Of a DNA stretch of 64,000 nt, positions 21,760 to 32,541 are shown one piece after another (position 1 is the first letter of the stretch; every line of letters begins with the position of its first letter). Made by a program: the position numbers and the translations under genes. The stretch is from Lindgomyces ingoldianus (taxonomy: Eukaryota; Ascomycota; Dothideomycetes; Pleosporales; Lindgomycetaceae): positions 243,082-307,081 of the forward strand of contig NW_022985213.1 of assembly GCF_010093535.1 (NCBI RefSeq), read 5' to 3'. Under the pieces are notes generated by a model, which was not told the DNA's origin, searched no databases, and saw only the letters and a program-made list of their open reading frames with translations.

Positions 21760-23400
21760 CGTTATGCCTAGTCTAATTGCACTATCTGCAGCGCCTTTAG
21801 GATAGCTTACTTACTTTAGCTTACACCTGCTTCTTTGCCTTCTTCCTGTTACTGCGCGCTTTAAACTCCTTTAGAGCTGTTAAGCGCAGGCCTTTCTAAA
21901 TTATTAAGGTCTTTTCTGCCTTAATCTACTTTCTTTTATGCAATTTATATTACATAGTAGCCTTATTAGCTACTTAAAGCTTAGTAATTTCTTATTACAC
22001 TAATACTAGCTTATGCGTAATTATTACTGCCTTTTTTAAAACCTTTTTAAACGCTTTAACTATAGAAGTTAGTAAACTATTTATATGCTTCTAAATTCTT
22101 GTCTTTATAAGCATTAATTATAACCTAAGTTCTAAGGTATTACTTAGAGTTTACAACTACTAGGGCTTATTATATATAAGTAGTAGTAGTAATAGAGTGC
22201 GCAACTTTATATTAAGGCCTATTATAACCTATTATAGGTTAAAAGGAACTAATCTAGCGCCTTAGAACTCTTTTTAGATATTACTAGAAGTAATTATAGC
22301 ATTATAGGCCGCTTTAAAGCATAGCAGGAACTTTATTTTTATAATATAAGTAATCTAGTTACGCATAAGGTTTTTAGCTTAGCGCTTATACACCTTCTTT
22401 AAAAAAGCAAAACAACCTACATTAAGTAGCTATAGAAGGTGTAATAAGTAAAAAAGCATGTAAATAGTAATAATCTTATTATCTTTATAGTATTACTAGA
22501 AATAAAGTAAGTTATAGCTCTTATAGCTGTTAATAACTAGTAGATAGTAGCTGCTAATAGTACACTTCTTTATATGCGCGTTAAAGTGTGTTTGCAGTGG
22601 TGACACTTAGATGCGTTGTCACCATAGTCGCACAATAGTTAGATGTGTTGTCACACAATAATTATACGTTAGCACTATAGTTGTATGCATCTTAGCACAG
22701 TCTGTTGCCACAACTCACCTACTTATTTTGCATATATATAGACTCCTGCAAAGGACTCCTCTAGCAATACAATTAAATGCAGTTCCTTATGTCTCTAGTG
22801 CCTTACATAGCTTCACAAAGTGCTTTAACTAGTCTAGACTAAGCTAATTAGTAGACTAGCTACGCTTAGAGATTACAATAACTTAATCCTAAAGTAGATT
22901 TTCTTTTTTGTACAAGTTTAAAAGGTAGTTGCTACCCTAGAAAATAATAAAAGGCAAAATAGCTCACCCTTTAGCATTAATGCCCTAGATAGCTGTTGTC
23001 TACTCTTAGTTACCTAGCTAGACTACTTTTAGCTGTCCTTATCTCTCTAAACTTGTAACAACTACTCTAGTAAATATCTAGCCTATTATAAACCCTATCT
23101 TATTAAAGTTGTACATGTTATTATTCTAGATGCTATACTTAGCTTTAATATTCTATATAAGGTTAAACTAGCCTTAAATTACTGTAGGATCTTTATAAAA
23201 AGCTTTTTTATAGTTATACTTACACTTAAACTTTACTTTAAGCTCTAAGTAACGCTTAATAAATATATTAAGCTAGTTTATGCTAATATAGCCTATATTA
23301 CGCTTAGCGCGCAAAGAATTAGCTATATTAGCTACAGCTGCTAGCTAGGGGGGAAATCCTTACGCATTTAGCTTAAGTATGTGCTAAACAATTACTTGCT
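21760..23400 (-). pseudogene. PogoA transposase, RIPed and split by a solo LTR
   Basis: Minus-strand translation shows the DDE transposase: NIKAKYSI and YNFNKIGFIIG (about 23,090-23,160) at the first catalytic site, then a GINAKG...ILPFIIF block (about 22,950), then the C-terminal half with HSSH/LLQPLDV-like remains near 22,400. The C-terminus near 21,750 matches that of PogoB. Catalytic Asp reads as Asn at the first site. The reading frame is full of stops. It would have bound the TIR modules and cut at TA. Confidence 0.78.
22589..22817 (+). mobile_element. Solo LTR, family Lc (229 bp), inside PogoA
   Basis: The ends are tgtttgcag...cttcaca, flanked by aagtg (22584-22588 and 22818-22822). 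The related PogoB-2 has the uninterrupted taaagtgctttaac. It is the inverted partner of 3390-3608 but more RIPed. It marks the fourth nesting level here: copia H > L2-a > PogoA > Lc. Confidence 0.94.
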
Positions 23401-23729
23401 CTTTATTATTATCTAGCTTTTATAAGTTAGCTGTATAATTAGCTAAGAAAGGTTGTCTAGCGCGTTAGTTGCTTATTATCTTTTAAAAGACTCTATAGAT
23501 AGCTGCAGCGTGTTGCTTAAAAAGTGTTGTGTCTTATTTAAGAGCCTAAAGCGTAAGCTGCATCTAATGTTCTTTTAACACGTCTAAGTAGTGTTATTAG
23601 AAATGCATTAGTGTAGAAAGAGTAGTATAGTAGGGTCTTAGCAAAAGTAAGCAACTTAGGTGTGTAAGCAACTTAGGTGTGTAAGCAACTTAGGTGTGTA
23701 AGCAACTCGCCTATAAAGTACGTTAGCTC

Positions 23730-25160
23730 TTTTAAAGTTATAGTGTATAACTTAATAAAGTATAAAAGTTAGATTTTTAACTTTTACCTTATATAAAAAG
23801 TGAAAAGTAAAATAACTTAACTATATAAAAAATCCTACTTAGTGTTTACTAGCTACTTAAATAAAAAAAGTAAAAAATCTTTACTTAGTTACTAACGATT
23901 TAGAGGATAAGCTAGAGACTACTTTTAGCTATAAAAGTAAGCCTAAGAGCTATATATAAAATGTATTTTAAACTACATAATATTACATAAGCATACATTT
24001 AATTAATAGATAAGCTTATGCGCACACTATTTATAAAGCTACTAAAGAAGATGCGCTAAAGCTTTTTACTAAATATAATACTCTAGGTTGTATAACTTTT
24101 ATATAAAGCTACTAAATTAAGACTATATTAGTTTAAAACATACTATAACTACTATAAAAAAAAGCTGTGTATACACATCTTTTTATATAACTTTTACTTT
24201 TTAATTACTAATAAAGAAGAGCACACTTTTAGTATTACTAGCTTATAAATAAACAACACTTTAAGTATTATAACAAAAGATTTTATATAAAAAGAAAAGA
24301 AAAACTATAAAAGGCAAAGTTTTATATAAAAAGTAAGACTATTTTAGTAAAAAAGCAGCTTATTAAGTTTAATAGTAAAAGAATTAAACTTATACATAAT
24401 ATAGTAGTTTTTACTTAAAAAGAATAAGTAAGCTACTTTTATATAATTAACCTAAAAGACAAAGATGCTGTATAATAATATGTTAAGTAGTGTGTAAAAA
24501 AGGTGTATATTATATTTAAATATTAACTAGAGGTAGCATTTAACTTATTTATTACTGCATAAACTATAGACCTTTTATATAATAACATTTAAGCACTTAA
24601 CACATAAATTTAATAGTAGATAGATAATAGTAAGTATAGTTTTACTTTTCTACTATTACAGCTTAATTATGTAAAGCTGTTTATCTTTATAGATAGATTA
24701 TTTACTAATAATAAAGACTTTAGCTTATAGCTAAAATTCTTAATTATATTAAGTAATAAAAACTATATAAAGTAAAGTAACTACTTTAAAATACTAAGTA
24801 ACATTATATACTAGAATTCTACTAAGTGTAAAAGAGTAACTAGGAGTGTTCTTACTAGTAAACTATATAAAATAGTTAGAAAGTTTAATAATGTAATTAT
24901 TTTTAGTATAACTTTATAGTAAATTATATAAATACTTAAACTACTACTAATTCTAGTAGTAATCTACATAAATTTAAAGTTTTTATATAATTACTTTATT
25001 AAGCTAAGCACTACTAGTAAAAAGTAACTTATAATTAACATTATGTTACTCTATAAATTATATAAGAAAAAAAAATTACTAAAATTAGGTAAATTAATAG
25101 TAAAAATAACTTAGTAAAAATATGTATAAAAAAAACACTAAATTAGGCTCTTTAATTATT
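23730..25160 (+). pseudogene. Reverse transcriptase and RNase H of copia L2-a
   Basis: Reverse transcriptase remains run to about 24,600; the catalytic box appears at 24,249-24,260 as INNTL, where both Asp of the DD pair read Asn. RNase H is clear at about 24,670-25,150: LFIFIDRLFTNNKDF, then STKCKRVTRSVLTSKLYKIV, then the TTSKK and IMLLYKLY blocks typical of Ty1/copia RNase H. The order after integrase identifies copia rather than gypsy. PogoA separates it from the integrase. Confidence 0.82.
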
Positions 25161-25914
25161 AGTTCTAACTAACTACCTCTCTGTCTAGATAGAAGCATCT
25201 GTAGACTAGCCAGATCCTGTGCGCAAAGATGCTCTAGACTAACTAGACTAATAACACTTTTATATAAAGCTTATTTTTTTATATTTTTTTTATTATATGC
25301 ACTTATTTTTTAATTATAACATTAGAAGAGAAAGATATATAAAAAAGACAGTTTATTTATTTAGTATACAAGAAAAGAAAAGCTACTAGCCCTCCTAGAA
25401 CACACTACCCCTTACGTGTAGTAGTTATAATGCAGACTACAGCTCTACTATACACATAAGGCGTAGGCATTAGCCTAGAAGTTAGCTAGCATATAACACT
25501 TAATTAAAGAAAAAGTACTAGTAGTGCTGCTATAATAATAAGCATATAAAGTTACTAAAACTTAACTACAACTTTAGACTAAAACTGCATAGAAGTACCT
25601 CTTATAAAACACAATCTTTGCTGCTTACAGCTGCAAATTAGTGCTAGTAAGTAAGATAATATTAATATTATAAAATAGTAAAGCTACTATATGCTACTTC
25701 TTAGCCTATTTATAATTAGCATTTTATATAAAAAAAAAGTAAAAGAGCTAAAAAATCTATATGTTTATGCTAAGACGCTGCATAAACTGCTAATTAGTAG
25801 TAGAACTAGTTAAAAGGGTAACACAGATGCGCCCTAGGCCGCTAGACTACATAAAGACGTTAAAGACGCCCGCGCTAACAGCGCTAGAGGTAGAGGAGGA
25901 AGGCTAGAGAGACA

Positions 25915-25949
<35 letters not shown>

Positions 25950-26395
25950 GTAGTAGTATCTATTACTATTAGCACTATATAAAAAAAGAAAAAAGCTAGA
26001 GAATTATACAGTAGGGCTTAAAAAGTAAAAGATAAAGAAAAGAAGGTAAAGAAGAAAGAGAGACCTTATTATATACACCTCCCTACGCACCTGCTTATGC
26101 AAAGATCCTACACTATTCTAGCATAAAAACCCTACATAAAACAGCTTATACACTGCTAAATTACTTACAAGGTAAGCGTATAAAGGCTAGATAATAATAG
26201 CCTAAAACACTTTACACTATTTATAAAGCTATTTATATAGTATAACTAGCCTATTTTAATGTACAGCATTACTAAGGCAAGTCTTAATAAATAGAGTAAA
26301 GTATAGGCAGAATGTAACTAGATAGACCTACATAAATTAAAAGAAAGTAACTTATATAAAAAGTAACTTTTTAGATAAAAATAAAAAGTTGCTAG
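25161..26395 (+). other. 3' non-coding region of copia L2-a
   Basis: It lies between the end of RNase H and the 3' LTR. It is much better preserved, including a GC-rich part with a TG microsatellite, in the inverted L2-b (29,783-30,560). No coding motif is recognised. Confidence 0.6.
25917..25946 (+). repeat. (TG)15 microsatellite
   Basis: Fifteen uninterrupted TG units lie in the 3' region of L2-a. The matching place in L2-b (about 30,230-30,249) has a shorter CA run, so the tract length has changed between copies. Confidence 0.95.
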
Positions 26396-26680
26396 TGTCT
26401 ATATATAGTAGTAGTGTTATAGCCTAGATATAAGTAATTACGCATAAGCAAAATTATATATCTATGTTATATAATGCTTGTGCGTAAACCTCTGTGCGTA
26501 AACATCTTAATATTCCCCTTTTTTTCTATATAAAGGAAAGATAAGAGTAATAGAACTAAAAACATGTTGCCTTTGCTTTACCTACCTTATACACTGTGCA
26601 CACTGTACACCACTCTTACTCTTGCTACTTAAGTGCTTATACTATAAGCAGCTAGCTGTTAGAGCCTATTCAACATTTAC

Positions 26681-28043
26681 TATTAATAATAAATACTTTC
26701 TCTTTTTAAAAGCTTATTTATATGTCTTTAAAGTTAAAAAGCTACGTAAAGTACTTAAATTACTATTTTAGTAGGTGCTTTATAAGTCTATCTACTAGCA
26801 TGTTGCTTATTTTAATATAGCGCACTTTAAAAGATTCTTTTATGTGCTTCTAGCGTAGGTAGGTAGTTATCTAAGTATTCTTTTCTACTACTAACTAGAT
26901 TATCTACTAGTTGTTATAATAAATCTGCTATAGTATGCCTAGCTTTAGTAAACTTTTTAAAAAAGTGTTTTAAAGCTAGTACTTTTTTTATAATGTGCAC
27001 TAAAGTAAGCAGCTTAGCCTTTATTATAAATATAGTTACTATTAGCTAAAAAGCTACTTTTTATAAAATTAGTTTTTTAAAAAATAAGATAATAAATAAG
27101 TATCTACTTTTTATATAATTAGTAAAAGATATATTTTAACACATAATAGGTTACGCGCCTTCTAGTGCTCTATACTATATGCCTGTATACCTTGTGTAGT
27201 ATAGGTACACAATTGCCTAGTTTACTGCCTAGAAGTGCTGCTTTCCTAGGTTTATTCGGTAGTAAGAGAGCTAAGATGCTGTAAACACTATGTTAGAGCG
27301 TACTATAATTATAGTGTAAAGTGTTAATCTTATATAATTTTAGTATTCTTTAATTTTATACTTTAACACTAATCTCTAGTTGCTTATAAGCTTTTCTAAT
27401 AGGAAAAGTGTCTCTAGAAAGATCGCGCTTTCTATAAGGTTAAACTTCTTTACTACTTTTTTAATATATATGTTGTGTACTAGCTAAATTATTCCACTCT
27501 TTTTATTTTTAATTATTTTAATCTTTACAAACTATTTACATAGCCTTTAATTTTCTAGCTTATACATTTTTTTTAATTATATTAATTAATTAGTAAGCTT
27601 CTAACTTATTATTATAGTAATAGATATAAAGTATATTATTTATATAAAAAAGAAGTAAAATATAGTAATTATAGTTAAAAAATAGGCATAGTTTCTTTTC
27701 AAATAAGATAAGATTAAGCTTTTAAAAAGCCTATAAAAGCTTCTAGTACTATAGAATTAGTAAGTTGCGCTGTCTATATAGACCTTAGAGAAGCTTAACG
27801 CATATGCTAGACTTTATAAAGCTTTCTAAAAGCTTACATGTTACTTCTAGCTTACCTTTATAGTGCGTGTCTAAAAACGCGCTTATAACATTATATTACC
27901 TAATCTCTAGGTTAAATTAAGCTGCTATTATAAGTACTATTTACAAGAATCTAGCTGCAAGAGCAGTAGTATAAGTTAACTAGAGTAAGTTCTTACTTTA
28001 AAGATTACTATGTACATAAATGTAAGCTTTACATTTAGTAAAA
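26681..28043 (-). pseudogene. Copia H reverse transcriptase to RNase H end
   Basis: The minus strand reads as Ty1/copia: FYINNILYIYY (about 27,630, the YVDD box with DD as NN) and a KEWNNLASTQHIY region, followed by the ITTYLR, HIKESFKVRYIK and SNMLVDRLIKHLLK blocks that end copia polyproteins just before 26,690. It joins 29,148-29,501 upstream across Pal-5 and the 3' region at 15,187 downstream across L2-a. Stops are of RIP type throughout. Confidence 0.82.
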
Positions 28044-29147
28044 TAACGTACTTCATGGGCGAGTTGCTCACACACCTGAGTCGCTCACTTTTGCCAAGAC
28101 CCTACTAAACCACCCTTCCTACACAAATGCATTCCCCACAACACCACTTAGACGCGCTAAAAGAACATTAGATACAGCTTACGCTCTAAGCTTTTAAATA
28201 AGACATAAAACTTTTAAAGAAATGTGCTATAGCTATGTGCAGGGTCCTATAAAAGACAATAAATAACTATAGCACTAGACAACCTTTATAAGCTAATTCT
28301 ACAGCTAAATTACAGAGGCTAGGTAATAAAAAGGAGCAGGTAATTGTTAAGACTATACTTAAGCTATATGCGCAAGGAATTTCCCCTTAGATAGCATTTG
28401 TGGCTAATATAGCTAATTCTTTGCGCGCTAAGCGTAATCTAGGCTATGTTTACATAAACTAGCCTAGTACGTTTGTAAAGCGTTATTTAGAGCTTAAAGT
28501 AAAGTTTTAAGCGTAAGTATAGTTAAGAGATATCTAGCTAATTATAAACCTTGTCTTGCTAAAGTTGTATGTGTTATTATCCTAGATGCTATACTTAGCT
28601 TTAATATTCTCTACAAGGCTAAACCTGCCCTAAATTACCCTAGGACTCTCACAGAGGGCTCTCTTATAGTTATACTTACGCTTAAATGTTACTTTAAGCT
28701 CTAAATAACGCTTCACAAACGTACTAGGCTAGTTTATGTAAACATAGCCTAGATTACGCTTAGCGCGCAAAGAATTAACTATATTAGCTATAAATGCTAT
28801 CTAAGGGGAAATTCCTTGCGCATATAGCTTAAGTATAGTCTTAACAATCACCTGCTCCTTTTTATTACCTAGCCTCTGTAATTTAGCTGTAAAATTAGCT
28901 TGTAAAGGTTGTCTAGTGCTGTAGTTATTTATTGTCTTTTACAGGACTCTGCACATAGCTACAGCACATTTCTTTAAGAGTTTTATGTCTTATTTAAAAG
29001 CTTAGAGCGTAAGCTGTATCTAACATTCTTTTAGCGCGTCTAAGTAGTGTTATAGGGAATGCATTAGTGTAGGAAGGGTGGTTTAGTAGGGTCTTGGCAA
29101 AAGTGAGCGACTCAGGTGTGTGAGCAACTCGCCCATGAAGTACGTTA
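28044..29147 (-). mobile_element. Pal-5, best preserved foldback element (1104 bp)
   Basis: It begins taacgtacttcatgggcgag and the right end is its exact inverse for at least 80 bases. The left arm 28044-28521 and right arm 28671-29147 are inverted copies; the centre (28522-28670) carries a transposase fragment on the minus strand. TA is the target. It is the least RIPed Pal copy, so it is the best reference for the family. Confidence 0.96.
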
Positions 29148-29501
29148 CTTATTTTAGTTAAATTTATATGTAAATACCTACTTTAGTAAAAGCAGCTTAA
29201 ATATTACTTTAGTTTATATAATTTCTTTTTAAGTGCTTTTTTTAAGTAAAGTAGCTATTTCTTTTTATAGTATAATCTTAAAACAATCTTTAAATAAGTA
29301 TTTATATAAAAAATCTTATTTTAAAATTTCTTCTAAAAGCTTATAAGCTTGTAGTTAAGGCTGCTTAAAAAAAGCAGCTATAAAAAACACTATATAAAGT
29401 GTTTTAAGCGCTTTATTATTATAAGTAATAAATGCTTTAAGAAAGTTTATTTAAAAGTACTTTAAATTAACTAGAGTAATATGTCTACTACTTTTTTTAA
29501 G
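29148..29501 (-). pseudogene. Copia H fragment between Pal-5 and L2-b
   Basis: RIPed minus-strand coding sequence upstream of the reverse transcriptase piece at 28,043. By position it should be the N-terminal reverse transcriptase or linker part. The motifs are too degraded to name. It is assigned to copia H by contiguity after removing two inserts with clean boundaries. Confidence 0.6.
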
Positions 29502-29782
29502 AGTGTTATTAAATAGGCTCTTTTAGCTAGCTGCTTATAGTATAAGCACTTAAGTAGCAAGAGTAAGAGTAGTGTATAGTGTGCACAGCGTACAAAGTAG
29601 GTAGGGTAGAGGCAACATGTTTCTAGTTCTATTACTTTATCTTTCCTCTGTACAAAAGAAAAAAGGAATATCTAGATGTTTACACATAAAGGTTTACACA
29701 CAAGCATTATATAACATAGCTATATAATCCTTCTCTTACGTAATAACTATCTAGACTGTAACACTATTACTATGTATAAACA

Positions 29783-32541
29783 TTAGCAACTTTCTGTTTT
29801 TACCTAAGGAGTTGCCTTTTATACTAGTTACCTCTCTCTTGTTTATGCAGGTCTATCTAAATATGTTCTGCCTATACTCTACCCTATTTATTAAAACTTG
29901 CCCTAGTAATGCTGTATATTAGAATAAGCTAGTTATACTTTATAAATAGCTTTATAAATAATATAAAGTGTTTAAGCTATTATTATCTAGCTTTATACAC
30001 TTATTTTATAAATGTCTAGCAGTGTACAGGCTGTTTTTATGCAGGATTCTGTAACAGGATAGTGTGGGATCTTTGCGTAGAATAGTGTATAGAGAGGTGT
30101 ATATAATAAGGTTTCCTCTCCCCCTTTTTGCCTTCTCTTCTTTAGCCCTAACTTTATAAACCCTACTGTACAATCCTCTAGCTCTTTTCTTTTTTTATAT
30201 AGTGCTAATAGTAACAGGTCCTCCTCCTACACACACACACACACACACAATGTCTCTCTAGCTCTTCTTCTCCTCCTCTAACGCTGTTAGCGCGGGGGTC
30301 TTTAACGTCCTTATGCAGCCTAATAGCCTAGGGCGCATCTGCGTTACCCTTCTAACTAGTTCTGCTGCTAATTAGCAGTTTATGCAGCGTATCTACATAA
30401 ATGTACAGATCTTTTAACTTTTCTGCTTTTTCTTTATACTAAAGGCTAACATAAATAAGCTAAGGAGCAGTGTGTAACAGCTTTACTGTCGCACAATATT
30501 AATGTTATCCTGCCTACTAGCACTAACCTGCAGCTGTGGGCGGCTAAGGTTGTGCAGCGCAAGGGGTACTTCTGTGCAGTCCTGGTCTAGAGTTGCAGTA
30601 GAGGCAGCAGTGTTCTAATTTAGTAAAGAAGGACATAGATTCTTCCTTACTAACATTAAAAAAAAGTGTCCCTATTTTTATATAATAGGGACAGTAGTTT
30701 TGTTTTTACATATAATAACATTTAAAACATTATTAAAGTATGCTCTAAGTTAGTTAGGATCTACTAGTAATAGTAGAAATAGTGTTAGAGTTTCTAGAAT
30801 GTATATAACTAGACTAATTAGGTTCTAGATTTGTACAGTACTAATTAATCTTATTAGTGTCTAGCCTCTAAAGCTAATATCTATTTAGCTAAGTGTCTAA
30901 TTAATTTCTGTACATAAGTTCTCTTATATGTACGCCTTAAGTTAAGACTTACTACTAGTAGAGATCTTTACTACGCCTATGTTCTATAGTTTACCTTAGT
31001 ATACTGTATAGTATTAGTTATTAAGGATAAACTGCTTAGCATACTTTTTAAGTTTAATACTATAGATGTCCTCTTCTATTGCATAGTGTAGGTAGGTAGT
31101 AGAAGTAAAGTAGTTAATACTTTTTTAATATTTTTAACCTTTTATTCTATTTTTTTTCTATTATGTAAATTTTTCTTTTCTTAAAGTAACCTTTAAAGTT
31201 TTAGATATATAAGGTAATAGCTTTATATAATAAAGTCTTATTATAGAAATCTTTATATAAAGTAATGTACTAGTTCTTTACTTATATATAGTTATTATAA
31301 GAGTAGTTTAATAACTAACATTTTTCTTATAGTAGATAAATTACTTCTTTATTTATATGCAGTTATCTTTAGATTATAGCCTAAACCTAGATAGAAGTCT
31401 TCTACATTATTCTCTTTTATATAAAAAGAAGCTTTTCTTTTATTATGCAAAGTTGTATTAGCAGTTTATATAGTACACATTAGGCAGTTCCTAGAGGTAT
31501 TAGTTTACTCTTTAGTCTATAGTAACTTAAAGTAATGGTTATAAGTTGCTAAATAAAGCTTTATAGAAGAGCTTAATAGTAAACATAGTATGTTCTAGTT
31601 CTAGTTATTTTTAATAAGCTTATATAATAGCAGTGTGCAGTAGAACATTCTCTTAAAATTTTATTTTTAGTGCTTTTTATATAAGTATAAGCTTATTAAT
31701 TATTATTTTAAAAACTTTAAATAAAGTTTTATTAAAGTTTTATTAAAGTTTTATTATTAGTATTATATAAAAGTTATTATTATCTAGTTAGTCTAGTACT
31801 AGCTATAGTTTATATTAGTGTTAAAGTAACTACTTAAGGTGTTATATAAATGCTTCTAGTTATGTCTAAAGCCTATATTATGCATATAGTACATATTTGC
31901 ACAACCTTTTAGAATATCTAAAAAGATGTTTATATACTAAGTTTCCTAGATATCTAGCTGTTAACATAAATTAATAAAATATTTTATTTTATTTATAAAA
32001 ATATTATATAGTTAACTTACATAGTTATTATTATTTTTTATACTTTTTAAAATTATATAATCTTATTTACTAGAAGTTTTTTTTTAGTAGTTTTTTTTTA
32101 AAGTAGAAGTTTATATAGGTTGCAATGTAGTAGAGATTATATAAGTAGTATTAGTAGTGCATATACTATAGCAGGCAGTAGTGTGTACAATTAAAAGTGT
32201 AGGGCAGGCGTTAGATAGAGTAGCATGTATTGTTTATACAGTAATTAGTGTAGTACTAGCTAAGGTGTAGAAGTAGGTAATACTAGTATATTTAGTGTTA
32301 TTAGCAGCATTATGTTTAGTCTACTTTCATATAAAGCCCTATATAATAATAAAAGTTATGTATAAAGCTTTTTAAGTGTAATTACTTTATTTTATACTAT
32401 ATTATATAGCTTCTAGGCTTAGGTACTTTTATTACTTAGCTATAGTGTACTCTTCTTATTTTTTAGCACTTATATAAGCTTCTTTTTAAACACGCAGCTA
32501 AGTGCTAAGAAGTTTTATAGTGTTTATTTTTTAAAATCCTT
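29783..32541 (-). other. Interior of L2-b: 3' region joined to leader/gag region, no intact gene
   Basis: 29,783-30,600 corresponds to 25,560-26,395 of L2-a and 30,620-32,541 to about 16,000-20,285 (with the L2-a inserts absent). The part around 30,480-30,620 is GC-rich and little mutated. A CA microsatellite lies at about 30,230-30,249. No frame survives. Confidence 0.75.

Larger units (their letters stand above)
21588..23725 (-). mobile_element. PogoA: pogo/Fot1-like transposon, likely parent of the Pal elements
   Basis: The left end taatgtacttcatgggcaag and right end gcctataaagtacgtta are the Pal termini, with TA target. Its last ~660 bases (23,060-23,725) correspond to the centre plus one arm of Pal. 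The right TIR carries three tandem copies of a 17-base module (aagcaacttaggtgtgt) where Pal elements have one. It is interrupted by the solo LTR at 22589-22817; without it the length is about 1.9 kb, normal for a Fot1-like element. Confidence 0.9.
15188..26675 (+). mobile_element. Copia L2-a: full-length Ty1/copia element with several nested inserts
   Basis: LTRs of 280 bp (15188-15467 and 26396-26675) have ends tgtct...ttaaca/ttcaaca and are flanked by the duplication tttac (15183-15187, 26676-26680). The interior is coded on the plus strand: integrase at 20.3-21.5 kb, reverse transcriptase at 23.9-24.6 kb, RNase H at 24.66-25.15 kb, the copia order. Nested inside are a solo L2 LTR (16664-16944), a gag-only LTR element (17005-19078) and PogoA (21588-23725). 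It is heavily RIPed. The inverted relative L2-b (29507-39171) supplies empty sites for several inserts. Confidence 0.93.

Noticed and set aside
25917..25946. TG microsatellite as a telomere-like or regulatory tract
   Set aside because: A simple repeat in a transposon 3' region, with a homologous shorter tract in L2-b; no TTAGGG repeats anywhere in the window.
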